From assembly GCA_019694675.1 (NCBI GenBank), contig JAIBBK010000041.1, positions 1 to 64,000 on the forward strand: a stretch of DNA of 64,000 bases, given 5' to 3'. Position numbers and translations under genes: made by a program. Below the pieces are notes generated by a model. That model searched no databases and was not told the origin of the DNA. It saw only the letters and a program-made list of their open reading frames with translations. Positions within the stretch are counted from its first letter, which is position 1. Every line of letters starts with the position of its first letter. The DNA comes from Ignavibacteria bacterium (GTDB lineage: Bacteria > Bacteroidota > Ignavibacteria > Tepidaquicellales > Tepidaquicellaceae). Of the stretch, positions 37,013 through 45,854 are shown one piece after another.

Positions 37013-37567
37013 ATGGACAAAGGAACACAAACAATGATCGAAAACCTCCGAAAGAACACGGGCAAGTCGCTCGACGAATGGGTTTCGGTTGTGAAGTCAA
37101 AGAACTTCGCGAAGCACGGTGAGATGATGAAGTTCCTGAAGGAGGAACACGGACTCACTCACGGCTTTGCAAATCTGATCGCGCACAGTTCAAAAGGAAC
37201 TCTCATAGATTCTGATGAGAAAGGTACAGATGCCGTTGAGTCTCAGTACAAAGGAAAGGAATCCCTGAAGCCTATTTATGATCACCTTCTTGAAAAGATA
37301 TTGAAGTTCGGAAAGGATGTTGAAGCCGCGCCGAAGAATGCGTATGTGAGTCTCAGAAGGAAGAAACAGTTTGCGATGCTCATCCCTGCTACAAAGACAA
37401 GGTTTGAGATCGGCCTGAATCTCAAGGGCAAACCCGGCAAGGGAAAGCTCGAAGAGGTGAAGGCCGCAAATTCAATGTGTTCGCACAAGATCAGGATCGA
37501 ATCTGTTGAAGAGATTACGAATGAGATTCTTGATTACTTAAGGGAAGCTTACGAAGCGGCGGGTTAA
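37013..37567 (+). CDS. DUF4287/DUF5655 domain protein
   Basis: 184 residues with two small domains. The N-terminal DUF4287 (about 1-60) has NTGKSLDEWVSVVK and KHGEMMKFLKEEHGLTHGFANLIAH. The C-terminal DUF5655 (about 80-180) has YDHLLEKILKFGKDVEAAPKNAYVSLRRKKQFAML. Both are widespread, soluble and uncharacterised; DUF5655 occurs with transport- or nuclease-like partners in other proteins. It is followed after three bases by the YfiT gene, so both probably share a transcript. Confidence 0.83.
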   Translation: MDKGTQTMIENLRKNTGKSLDEWVSVVKSKNFAKHGEMMKFLKEEHGLTHGFANLIAHSSKGTLIDSDEKGTDAVESQYKGKESLKPIYDHLLEKILKFGKDVEAAPKNAYVSLRRKKQFAMLIPATKTRFEIGLNLKGKPGKGKLEEVKAANSMCSHKIRIESVEEITNEILDYLREAYEAAG

Positions 37568-37570
37568 GAA

Positions 37571-38098
37571 ATGAACAAGGATGATAAGCTAAGGTATCCC
37601 GTCGGGAAATTTGCGCTGCCCGATAAGATCACGGACGATGAGATCAATGAGTGGATAAATTTCATAGAGGAATTTCCTGCTAAGCTGGATCTTGCGGTCA
37701 GAGAACTTGGAAACAAAAAGCTTGCAAAGCCTTACAGGCCGGGCGGATGGACAGGGTTGCAGGTTGTTCATCACTGTGCTGACAGCCATGTCAATGCGTT
37801 CATCAGATTCAAGCTTGCACTGACGGAAGACACTCCGGTGATAAAGCCGTACAAAGAAGACAAGTGGGCGGAACTTGCCGACTCGCTTAACATGCCTGCG
37901 GAATCAAGCATCGCCTTGCTTGTGCCGCTGCACAGGAAATGGGTGTTTCTTCTGAGATGCCTGAATGAAGATGAACTCGGCAGGAAATACTATCACCCGG
38001 ATGAAGACAGGGAATTTACTTTGGCGGAAGCTCTCGGGCTTTATGCCTGGCATTGCAAGCATCATCTGGCACATCTGGGTCTTCTGAAAGATGCCTGA
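37571..38098 (+). CDS. YfiT/BstA-type DinB-family metal-dependent transferase
   Basis: 175 residues. The family N-terminus LRYPVGKFALP, the YRPGGWTGLQVVHHCADSH segment (His67/His68) and the C-terminal WHCKHHLAHL (His161, 164, 165, 168) give the three-histidine metal site of a DinB four-helix bundle. Bacillus homologues are bacillithiol-S-transferases or putative metal-dependent hydrolases. A thiol-transfer detoxification role is plausible, but it is not known whether this organism makes bacillithiol. Confidence 0.86.
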   Translation: MNKDDKLRYPVGKFALPDKITDDEINEWINFIEEFPAKLDLAVRELGNKKLAKPYRPGGWTGLQVVHHCADSHVNAFIRFKLALTEDTPVIKPYKEDKWAELADSLNMPAESSIALLVPLHRKWVFLLRCLNEDELGRKYYHPDEDREFTLAEALGLYAWHCKHHLAHLGLLKDA

Positions 38099-38131
38099 GA
38101 AAGAAACAGAATACAGAGCAGAATTGACTTC

Positions 38132-38521
38132 ATGATCAATTACATAATGATCGCGGTAGGTGGTGCGCTTGGCAGTGTAGCAAGGTTCGGCATGTCATCG
38201 CTTGTGCAAAAGAGTGCTGGCATCGGCTTCCCGTATGGAACACTGAGTGTGAACATAGTCGGATGTTTCGTGATCGGAATTGCAGCAGAAATGTTCGAAG
38301 ATCTTCTGATACCTTCTGAATGGAGAAGCTTTGTTACTATCGGTTTCCTCGGCGGCTTTACAACTTTCTCTGCATTTTCGCTTGAGACGGTAAATCTCAT
38401 AAGGGAAGGTGAGAGTCTGCATGCAATTGCAAATGTGGCACTCAGCAATATACTCGGAATTGCGGCTGTGGTTGCGGGTGTTTTCGCTTACAGGGCAATA
38501 AGAAAGTACATTCTTAACTGA
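38132..38521 (+). CDS. crcB: Fluoride efflux channel CrcB/Fluc
   Basis: 129 residues with four membrane helices. The conserved GGALGSVARFGMS, GTLSVNIVGCFVIG and GGFTTFSAFSLE motifs include the pore Asn and Phe residues of Fluc channels. It forms a dual-topology homodimer that exports fluoride. The next gene encodes a DUF190 protein, a frequent crcB partner. I see no fluoride riboswitch motif in the 33-base upstream gap, so expression probably comes from the preceding operon. Confidence 0.93.
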   Translation: MINYIMIAVGGALGSVARFGMSSLVQKSAGIGFPYGTLSVNIVGCFVIGIAAEMFEDLLIPSEWRSFVTIGFLGGFTTFSAFSLETVNLIREGESLHAIANVALSNILGIAAVVAGVFAYRAIRKYILN

Positions 38522-38530
38522 ACACGGAAT

Positions 38531-38872
38531 ATGGAAACCAGGGAAATGACTTTGCTCAGGATCTTCATCTCCGAAACGGAGAAGATGGGCGGGAGTCCGG
38601 CATTTGAAGCAATTGTCAGCATGGCGAAGGAAGAAGGCATCGGCGGCGTGACCGTACTCAAGGGAATAATGGGTTACGGTTCGCACAGATCCATACACTC
38701 ATCCAAAATACTTGACCTTTCCACTGACCTGCCGGTCATAATAGAAGCTGTTGACAGCAGTGAGGCAATTGATAAGTTTGTCGGAAAGCTTGAAAAGATC
38801 CTGACCTCTGGAACAATTACCATGGAGAACGTCAGAGTGATGACCTTCAAAGAACAGACGCCTGACCGGTAG
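38531..38872 (+). CDS. DUF190 protein (CrcB partner)
   Basis: 113 residues, a ferredoxin-like GlnB-related DUF190 domain. It has TLLRIFISETEKMGGSP, a glycine-rich GIGGVTVLKGIMGYGSH loop near residues 38-54 and LPVIIEAVDSSEAI. Because of its PII-like fold it is suspected to regulate or assist fluoride export, but this is not proven. It starts nine bases after crcB. Confidence 0.88.
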   Translation: METREMTLLRIFISETEKMGGSPAFEAIVSMAKEEGIGGVTVLKGIMGYGSHRSIHSSKILDLSTDLPVIIEAVDSSEAIDKFVGKLEKILTSGTITMENVRVMTFKEQTPDR

Positions 38873-38980
38873 ATCATTGATGTTGGCCCGCGAAAGACAC
38901 GCACAAATTTCCAATCCCCGAACTTACTTCTCTGTTTCTTTTGTCATGAATTCTTCTATGTTGCCTCATCCAATAATTAA

Positions 38981-40543
38981 GTGCGGAGCAATAAACTGAG
39001 AAGACTGACAGCCTGTTCTTTCGTTTTGCTATTTATTTTTTCTATGTCCGGACGGTCCCATTCCCAAATACAGAAATTTGCGGTTATAGGCGACTTCGGA
39101 ACAAACAACAAGTGCGGCACAAATGAACTTGCCGTTGCCAATCTCGTAAACAGCTGGAACCCTTCCTTCATTATCACCACCGGCGACAACATCTATTACG
39201 GCAGAAATAACACGACCCAGGCTCTTTGCCTGGATGAGCATGTGAATGACTTTGACTCTTCAATTGCCAAATACTACGGGAAATACTATTCCCAGAATTC
39301 CCTGCTGAACAATTTCTTCCCGTCCATAGGAGATCATGACATTGCAGGAGAGATCGACCTTGACCCTAGGCCGGGTTACTACCTTGCCGCATACAAGGAG
39401 TACTTTGCACTTCCCGGCAATGAGCGTTATTATACTTTTCTGAGAGGCAACATCCGGTTCATCTGCATCAACAATGATTTCGGGGGCAAGAGCACGTGGA
39501 CAGGAGGCGGAGTATATTCCGACACAACAGTATGGGAACCCGACGGCATTGACTCAAATTCTGTTCAGGCCTTGTGGGTGAAGTCACTGCTCGATACTTC
39601 AACTGCAAAGTGGCATGTCATCTATCAGCACAAGCCAATCTATTATTCGTTCATTCAGGGACACCTCGACAAGTATCCCAGAGTGAAGTGGCCGTTCAAG
39701 AAATGGGGTGCCGATATTGTGATCAACGGCGACCTGCACTGGTACGAAAGAGTGAGGAAGGGGAATATGACCTACATCTCAAACGGCCTCGGCGGCGGAC
39801 TTTATGATCCGCTGTTTGAGGATACCATGAAGAACTTTGTCCGACTGCCCGAGAGCAGGATACTGTACAACGACACTCTCGGTGCACAGCTTGTGGAAGA
39901 GTTTAAAGACAGTCTGGTATTCAAATTCATAAATGTAAAGAATCAGATCATAGACAGGTATGTCCTGCTTCAGCCCCGCACAGTGAAGATAAGGTCACTG
40001 ATCGAAGGTTATTACAATCCATCAACCGGCCGGATGTTTCCCGACACACTGAAACTTTATCTCGCAAAGGCAACTGCGCCGTATTCGGTCGTTGATTCGG
40101 CAAAGGCGCTCACAGATTCCCTCGGCAACGGGTTGTTCAGATTTTCAAATGCAAAGTACGATTCGCTTTATTACATAATTGCCGTCCACAGAAACTCAGT
40201 TGAAACATGGAGCAGGACTCCGGTGAAGTTCGATGACGAACTTCAGTATGATTTCACTTCCGATTCATCAAAAGCTTACGGTAACAATCTTACAAAGAAG
40301 GGGACGAAGTGGTGCATTTACAGCGGAGACTCTGTGAGGGACGGCGTTGTTGACGGAGCCGATCTCAGCATAATTTCCAATGAAGCATCCGGTTACATTA
40401 CGGGTTACCGCCAGGGAGATTTGACCGGAGACAGGATTGTGGACGCCTCTGACCTGATGGTTGTGAATAACAATGTATTCAGGTATGTGTCAGTAAAGAA
40501 GCCGTCACTTTCTCCCACAGGGGAGTACTACGTTCAGCCCTGA
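38981..40543 (+). CDS. Secreted metallophosphoesterase with C-terminal dockerin-like repeats
   Basis: 520 residues from GTG. The signal peptide ends near SHSQ (about residue 29). The calcineurin-like domain (about 30-300) shows the metal motifs GDFGTNN, TTGDNIYYG, GDHD, YQHKPIYY and NGDLHWYER, resembling tartrate-resistant/purple acid phosphatases. The C-terminus holds two EF-hand-like dockerin repeats (SVRDGVVDGADLSII and DLTGDRIVDASDLMVV, about 455-505), a common ending in Ignavibacteria-like secreted proteins. It has no NYPNPFNPST sorting domain, unlike the other large exported proteins here. The substrate is unknown. Confidence 0.84.
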   Translation: MRSNKLRRLTACSFVLLFIFSMSGRSHSQIQKFAVIGDFGTNNKCGTNELAVANLVNSWNPSFIITTGDNIYYGRNNTTQALCLDEHVNDFDSSIAKYYGKYYSQNSLLNNFFPSIGDHDIAGEIDLDPRPGYYLAAYKEYFALPGNERYYTFLRGNIRFICINNDFGGKSTWTGGGVYSDTTVWEPDGIDSNSVQALWVKSLLDTSTAKWHVIYQHKPIYYSFIQGHLDKYPRVKWPFKKWGADIVINGDLHWYERVRKGNMTYISNGLGGGLYDPLFEDTMKNFVRLPESRILYNDTLGAQLVEEFKDSLVFKFINVKNQIIDRYVLLQPRTVKIRSLIEGYYNPSTGRMFPDTLKLYLAKATAPYSVVDSAKALTDSLGNGLFRFSNAKYDSLYYIIAVHRNSVETWSRTPVKFDDELQYDFTSDSSKAYGNNLTKKGTKWCIYSGDSVRDGVVDGADLSIISNEASGYITGYRQGDLTGDRIVDASDLMVVNNNVFRYVSVKKPSLSPTGEYYVQP

Positions 40544-40612
40544 AGGCCGGGCGGGCATATCAGGGCACCTTTTACATTCCAACTCCCTGCCGAAATTCGT
40601 ATTTTCAAGCCA

Positions 40613-41950
40613 ATGAAAAAGACGGTCTCACTTCATACACTCGGCTGCAAGCTCAATTACAGCGAGACTTCCACGATAGCAGGACAGTTCGGAACCAGGG
40701 GGTTTGAGATAGTTGACCACGGAACCCCGTCCGATGTGTTTGTGCTCAATACGTGCTCGGTGACCGAAAATGCCGACCGGGAGTGCAGGCAGATTATCCG
40801 CGGTGTGATCAGGAGGAATCCCGATGCTTATGTGATCGTAACAGGATGCTATGCGCAGCTTCAGCCCGGAGAGATAGCAGGCATAGAAGGCGTTGATCTT
40901 GTGCTTGGAGCGGATGAGAAGTTCAGGTTATTTGACTACATTGAAAGCCTTGAAAAGAAGGAAGTGTCCTGCGTCTTCAGAAATCCTCCGGAGAATATTC
41001 AGGGAATAGGTGAAGCGTTTTCGGCTGACAGTGACTCAAGGACAAGGGCATTTCTTAAAATTCAGGACGGATGCGACTACAAGTGCTCCTTCTGCACAAT
41101 TCCCCTTGCAAGAGGAAGATCCAGAAGCCTGCCAATCAAAAATGTGATCTCAAATGCTCAGAAGCTTATTGATGCCGGATACAAAGAGATCGTGCTGACA
41201 GGAGTAAACACGGGCGATTATTCATCCGAGGGAAACAATTTGGCTGACGTGTTAAGTGAGATATCTTTGCTTGACATTTCGCGCATTCGTGTGAGTTCGG
41301 TCGAACCCAACCTGCTGACCGATGAGATCCTCGAACTGGTTGCATCAAACCCGAAATTCTGCCGGCACTTTCACATACCGCTCCAGAGCGGAGATGATGA
41401 AGTGCTGGGTATGATGAGAAGAAGATATAAGAGCGGATTTTACAGCGATCTGATAAGAAAGATCAATGAAACCGTGCCTGATGCAGGAATAGGTGTGGAT
41501 GTGATAACAGGTTTTCCGGGTGAAGATGAAGAGAAGTTTCTTAACTCTTACAGATTCATAGAATCACTCGACATAAGTTACCTGCATGTATTCACATACT
41601 CCGAGAGGAGGAATACCGATGCGGCTATGATGCCCGGAAAGGTTGACATCAATAAGAGAAGGAAGCGCAATGAAATGCTTCGCGGGTTGTCGCAGATGAA
41701 GAAGAGCGGGTTCTATGCGCGCCATTCAGGTACAGCGGCGGAAGTGCTGTTTGAGTCACTGAAAGATGACGGCTCCGCTGAGGGCTATACTTCAAACTAT
41801 ATAAGGGTGATGCTTCGCGATGCAGGGGAATATGAGAACAGAATTGCGAAAGTAAGACTCGGAGAAGCGGATTCAGGCGGAGTTATGGATTGTTCCGTTA
41901 TTTCCTCAGCAAAGTATGAAGAGGCCAGTAACTCATACATCAAAGCCTGA
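40613..41950 (+). CDS. mtaB: tRNA t6A37 C2-methylthiotransferase
   Basis: 445 residues, MiaB/MtaB family. The N-terminal UPF0004 domain has HTLGCKLNYSET, which distinguishes MtaB from MiaB, with cluster cysteines C12, C48 and C79. The radical-SAM core has CDYKCSFC (C154, C158, C161) for the second 4Fe-4S cluster. A C-terminal TRAM-like domain ends the protein. The enzyme makes ms2t6A at position 37 of tRNAs reading ANN codons. Confidence 0.93.
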   Translation: MKKTVSLHTLGCKLNYSETSTIAGQFGTRGFEIVDHGTPSDVFVLNTCSVTENADRECRQIIRGVIRRNPDAYVIVTGCYAQLQPGEIAGIEGVDLVLGADEKFRLFDYIESLEKKEVSCVFRNPPENIQGIGEAFSADSDSRTRAFLKIQDGCDYKCSFCTIPLARGRSRSLPIKNVISNAQKLIDAGYKEIVLTGVNTGDYSSEGNNLADVLSEISLLDISRIRVSSVEPNLLTDEILELVASNPKFCRHFHIPLQSGDDEVLGMMRRRYKSGFYSDLIRKINETVPDAGIGVDVITGFPGEDEEKFLNSYRFIESLDISYLHVFTYSERRNTDAAMMPGKVDINKRRKRNEMLRGLSQMKKSGFYARHSGTAAEVLFESLKDDGSAEGYTSNYIRVMLRDAGEYENRIAKVRLGEADSGGVMDCSVISSAKYEEASNSYIKA

Positions 41951-41959
41951 CAAGCCGCA

Positions 41960-42445
41960 ATGAATCTCTTTCTGATCAGGCATGCCGCGGCTATAGAGGA
42001 TCTGAACCATAATATCCGCTCGGATGAAGAAAGATACCTGACTGCATCGGGCCGGATCACGGCACGCAAATTCTTTAAGCATCACCGCAACTTACTTTCC
42101 GGAATTTTGCATATACTTACAAGCCCGTTCCTGAGGGCGGTTCAGACAGCAGAGATCCTGTCATCCGCAATTGATTATGAAGGCACGATTGAACCTGCCG
42201 ATGAACTGAGAGCTGATTCAGCCGTCGGAAAAGCCATTGACCTTGTCTGTTCAGCCGGGAATGTTGATTCGCTTGCTCTGGTGGGACATGAGCCGATGAT
42301 GAGCATGCTTCTCCGTGCAACCACAGGCGGCAACGGCACACCTGTTGGATTTTCAAAATGCGGGACGGCAATAATAGAATTCTTCCCCGAGTCAAAATCC
42401 GGAAGACTGAAAAAGTATTTTGATCCCAAAACTTCACTCGCCTGA
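41960..42445 (+). CDS. sixA: SixA-type phosphohistidine phosphatase
   Basis: 161 residues, histidine phosphatase superfamily branch 1. It has LFLIRHAAA (phospho-acceptor His8 preceded by Arg7), SPFLRAVQTAEIL and the second catalytic histidine in LVGHEPM (His110). E. coli SixA dephosphorylates phosphohistidine on PTS or phosphorelay proteins; here the target is unknown, although a giant histidine kinase is encoded at 10486-14622. The next start codon directly follows its stop (42445/42446). Confidence 0.87.
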   Translation: MNLFLIRHAAAIEDLNHNIRSDEERYLTASGRITARKFFKHHRNLLSGILHILTSPFLRAVQTAEILSSAIDYEGTIEPADELRADSAVGKAIDLVCSAGNVDSLALVGHEPMMSMLLRATTGGNGTPVGFSKCGTAIIEFFPESKSGRLKKYFDPKTSLA

Positions 42446-43249
42446 ATGGAAGATCTTATAAGGGCTGAGAACCTGAGTTTCTCATACGGAGTTGCGGGCG
42501 GATTCTCGCTTAGAGATGTGAACCTGCGCATTGGCAAGGGCGAATTTGTTTCTGTGATCGGACGCAACGGGTCGGGAAAGTCAACCCTCGCAAAACTGCT
42601 TGCAAACCAGTTGATGGGATACTCAGGTACTATCACTTTCGGCGGCACCGGGCTGAATGATCTCAGCCGGAAGAATTATTCGAAGCTTTCAGCTTACCTG
42701 CCTCAGACAGTCTCACTGGTCAATGAAGGCATTTCCGTCAGAGAGCTTGTCTTGCAGGGAAGATACTCTTACAAAGGAATGTTCGGATTTGCCAGCAGTC
42801 CGGATGACAAGGCCGCGGCAGCGGAGTCGCTTGAACGGCTCGGTATCGGGGATCTGTCAGAGAAGAAATTTTCGGAACTGTCCGGCGGCCAGAAGCAGAA
42901 GGCGCTGATCGCACTTGCACTTACTCAGCTGGGTCTTAAAAGTGATCTTTCCGGAAAGATGCTGATTGTGGATGAACCTCTGACATATCTCGATGTGAGC
43001 CATCAGTATGAGGTCTTCAGTCTGCTTAGATCGCTGAATGAAAACGGATTGACGATCATGGCGGTGGTCCACGATCTGAACATAGCTCTGAAATTTTCAG
43101 GTAAATGCATACTAATGAACGGCGGCGGGGTCATAAGGCATGATGAAACGAAATCTGTGATAACGGAGGAAATGCTTAGAGAACATTTCCTTATCGAAAG
43201 CAGGATAACGGAGTATGAGAAAAGCTACTTCATAAATTATTTAACATGA
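42446..43249 (+). CDS. ABC transporter ATPase, metal-chelate/cobalamin type
   Basis: 267 residues. Walker A GRNGSGKST (39-47), signature LSGGQ (145-149), Walker B MLIVDE (172-177) and switch His209 are all intact. Overall similarity is to FecE/FhuC/BtuD and ZnuC-type importer ATPases. No permease or binding protein is adjacent, so its partners are elsewhere. A TonB-dependent receptor is encoded 3.6 kb downstream on the other strand. It is translationally abutted to sixA. Confidence 0.88.
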   Translation: MEDLIRAENLSFSYGVAGGFSLRDVNLRIGKGEFVSVIGRNGSGKSTLAKLLANQLMGYSGTITFGGTGLNDLSRKNYSKLSAYLPQTVSLVNEGISVRELVLQGRYSYKGMFGFASSPDDKAAAAESLERLGIGDLSEKKFSELSGGQKQKALIALALTQLGLKSDLSGKMLIVDEPLTYLDVSHQYEVFSLLRSLNENGLTIMAVVHDLNIALKFSGKCILMNGGGVIRHDETKSVITEEMLREHFLIESRITEYEKSYFINYLT

Positions 43250-43268
43250 TTAACTCAGAATCGAAGAC

Positions 43269-44039
43269 ATGAGCTACAGGAAAATCAAAGTTGAACAGAA
43301 GGGACTGACCAGGCACGTAACACTGAATCGCCCCGAAAAGAGAAACTCGCTTGATGAGGAAATGATCTCCGAATTGACAGCGGTGATGAAGGAAGCCTCG
43401 GAAGATAAGGCAGTCGGAACTGTGCTTCTCAAAGGCGCCGGAGGAAACTTCTGCTCCGGCCTCTTTCTGGACTATCTCCACAAGATCTCACAGTTTGACA
43501 TACTCGAGAACAAAGCGGATTCATCAAGATTTAAAGAGATGCTGCTTTCGATCTACAAGTGCAGGAAGCCGGTGATAGCAATGGTTGACGGATATGCCCT
43601 TGCCGGCGGCTGCGGTATTGCAAGCGCCTGCGATTATATCATTGCATCAGACAGGTCGCAGTTCGGATATACGGAAGTGAAGATCGGATTCATTCCGGCA
43701 ATTGTAATGATCTTTCTTCTGAAGAGAGTTTCCGAAAAGGACGCAAAAGAGCTTCTGCTCACTTCGAAGTTCATTTCGGGAGAAGAGGCCGTGAGGATCG
43801 GATTTGCAAATGCCGTGGTTCCCGCCGGTGAGCTTGAAAGCAGGGCGGAAGAGGTATGCGAATCATTTAACAAGCTTCCGCAGAGTTCGATCGCACTTAC
43901 GAAGGAGATGTTTTCCGGAATTTCCTCAATGAGCTTTGAGTCGGCGCTTGAATATGCTGTTGACCTGAATGCAATCACAAGAATGACGGAAGAGTGCAGG
44001 AACGGGGTTTCGAATTTTCTTAAAAAGAGCAGTAAATAA
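43269..44039 (+). CDS. Enoyl-CoA hydratase/isomerase (crotonase) family
   Basis: 256 residues. HVTLNRPEKRNSLDEEM at the N-terminus, the oxyanion-hole segments NFCSGLF and ALAGGCGIAS (110-119), and acid/base glutamates likely at Glu136 (YTEVKIG) and Glu161 (AKELLLTS) match active crotonases. It is probably a methylglutaconyl- or enoyl-CoA hydratase, but the substrate is undetermined. A short spacing to the aminotransferase gene (12 bases) suggests a shared transcript. Confidence 0.88.
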   Translation: MSYRKIKVEQKGLTRHVTLNRPEKRNSLDEEMISELTAVMKEASEDKAVGTVLLKGAGGNFCSGLFLDYLHKISQFDILENKADSSRFKEMLLSIYKCRKPVIAMVDGYALAGGCGIASACDYIIASDRSQFGYTEVKIGFIPAIVMIFLLKRVSEKDAKELLLTSKFISGEEAVRIGFANAVVPAGELESRAEEVCESFNKLPQSSIALTKEMFSGISSMSFESALEYAVDLNAITRMTEECRNGVSNFLKKSSK

Positions 44040-44051
44040 AAAACAATCATC

Positions 44052-45116
44052 ATGAGTACGAAAATGAAATTTGATACCATACAATACCTCGACAGGAACG
44101 AGTCGCAGTACGGCCCCACACCGAAGGTGTATGAGTATCTGAAGGATGTGAAGATAAACGATCTGTCATGGTACTCCAGGGATTTTGCAAGGGGAGTCAA
44201 ATCAAAGCTTTCCGAAAGAATAGCGAATGATTTCGGATTCAAGGAAACTCAGATAATACTTTCTTACGGAAGCGAAGACATACTCAAGCAGATCATACAC
44301 AGGTACCTTTCCCGCGGCGAGAAAGTGCTTATCCCAAAGGAAGCCTGGTGGTACTATAAGAAGGTCGCATATGAGGTCGGCGGTTTCAATGTGGAGTATC
44401 CCATGACCAAAGGTGTGCAGGACGGTGTGAACACCTTCATGTATGATGTTGACAAGATGATCAGGATCTACGAGCGTGAGCGTCCGAGGATAGTGGTGAT
44501 CGCATCACCAAACAACCCGACCGGCAACATGATCTCAAGGGAGGACCTCGGAAAGTTTCTGGATGTGTGCCGCGGAGCGATAGTGATGATAGATGAGGCA
44601 TACTGGGGATTCGGCTCAACGGACAACTCTTACATCAAGCCTTACATTGATGAGTTTCCGAACCTGATCATCTGCAGGACATTCTCAAAATACTTTGCGC
44701 TTGCAGGCGCAAGAGTGGGTTTCAGTTTTGCAGGAAACAATCTTGAGGAACTGAAGGGCTACACGACAAGATATCTCGGCTACAACCTGATATCCGAAAA
44801 CCTTGCTCTCATTGCCCTTGACGATATGGAGTACTATGAGAAGGTCACCGCGCTTATGCAGGAAGACAAGGAATATTTCTACAGCGAGTTTGCATCCATT
44901 CCGGGATTTACGCCGTACAAATCATTCTCCAACTTCATGCTTGTTGATATGCCTAAAGATATCAGAAAGGGTTTGGACAAGTATCTTAAAGAACGCAATA
45001 TGCTGATAAAATTCCTGGATGAGGAGGCATTCAAAACCGAGACCAGGATCACACTCGGTACGCGTGAGCAGAATTACTACCTGATCGAATGCATCAGAGA
45101 ATTTCTGAAGCAATAG
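44052..45116 (+). CDS. HisC-like PLP aminotransferase (class I/II)
   Basis: 354 residues, fold-type I. The PLP lysine is Lys213 in FSKYFALAGARVGF. The SPNNPTG motif (152-158), Asp181 in DEAYWGFG, Arg221 and a C-terminal RITLGTREQN arginine complete the site. The fold and length fit histidinol-phosphate or related aminotransferases. No other his genes are nearby, so another amine such as tyrosine or phosphonate, or a cobamide-type role, cannot be excluded. It is followed one base later by the DUF192 gene. Confidence 0.85.
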   Translation: MSTKMKFDTIQYLDRNESQYGPTPKVYEYLKDVKINDLSWYSRDFARGVKSKLSERIANDFGFKETQIILSYGSEDILKQIIHRYLSRGEKVLIPKEAWWYYKKVAYEVGGFNVEYPMTKGVQDGVNTFMYDVDKMIRIYERERPRIVVIASPNNPTGNMISREDLGKFLDVCRGAIVMIDEAYWGFGSTDNSYIKPYIDEFPNLIICRTFSKYFALAGARVGFSFAGNNLEELKGYTTRYLGYNLISENLALIALDDMEYYEKVTALMQEDKEYFYSEFASIPGFTPYKSFSNFMLVDMPKDIRKGLDKYLKERNMLIKFLDEEAFKTETRITLGTREQNYYLIECIREFLKQ

Positions 45117-45117
45117 A

Positions 45118-45702
45118 ATGAAAGAATCAGGCCGTAAACCCTCAGATAAACAGAAGGGCAAACCTTCTGGCAGTTCGAAGTATCTCCTGATTGCAGCGCT
45201 GATCGCAGTCGCGGGATATTTTACTTATGAATTTGCGATCAAGCCGGAAGAGAAGATCGTCACTCCGGTAGTTGTGGATCCGCAGGAGAGGATAAAGAAT
45301 GTCAAAGAGCCCCAGTTCGTTAAGGAAGGGGAGCTCGAATTTCTGAGCAGAGACAGCAAGCCCATAAGAAAGATCGATGTTGAACTTGCCGAGAACGATC
45401 GCGAAAGAGAAGTGGGGCTGATGTACAGAAGATCAATGGATGACGGAAAAGGAATGCTCTTCATTTTTCCGGGAGAAGAGCCGCAGTCATTCTGGATGAA
45501 GAACACCATCATTCCCCTTGACATTATCTATGTGAATGCCGGGAGGCAGATAGTTAAGATCTACAGAAATACTGTTCCTTTTTCCGAAAACTCACTTCCT
45601 TCCGGCAGAGCCGCAATGTATGTGGTTGAAGTTGCGGGCGGATTCACTGAGAGATACGGAATCAGGGAAGGTGATAAGATCTCATTCACAAAGGGAAAAT
45701 GA
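45118..45702 (+). CDS. Membrane-anchored DUF192 protein
   Basis: 194 residues. A Lys-rich cytoplasmic start, one membrane helix (about 21-40) and a linker precede the DUF192 domain (about 75-190): IDVELAENDREREVGLMYRRSM, GMLFIFPGEEPQSFWMKNTIIPLDIIYV and GRAAMYVVEVAGGF. The domain is a small beta-barrel of unknown function, usually exported. It starts one base after the aminotransferase stop. Confidence 0.87.
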   Translation: MKESGRKPSDKQKGKPSGSSKYLLIAALIAVAGYFTYEFAIKPEEKIVTPVVVDPQERIKNVKEPQFVKEGELEFLSRDSKPIRKIDVELAENDREREVGLMYRRSMDDGKGMLFIFPGEEPQSFWMKNTIIPLDIIYVNAGRQIVKIYRNTVPFSENSLPSGRAAMYVVEVAGGFTERYGIREGDKISFTKGK

Positions 45703-45854
45703 TCGGCGCCGGCTCTTCTCTTTGCAGACGGCAAATTTGCACGGACGCTTCATTGCGGCATGGCACCGTGTAAGCCATTGAAACATTTTGCCCGTTGTTC
45801 AAGTACATCTCTTAAGATCATCCGAGTGGCATTAATCAAACTCCCACAAACAAT

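Noticed and set aside
38098-38131. Fluoride riboswitch before crcB
   Set aside because: The gap is 33 bases and lacks the conserved GG-rich aptamer sequence.
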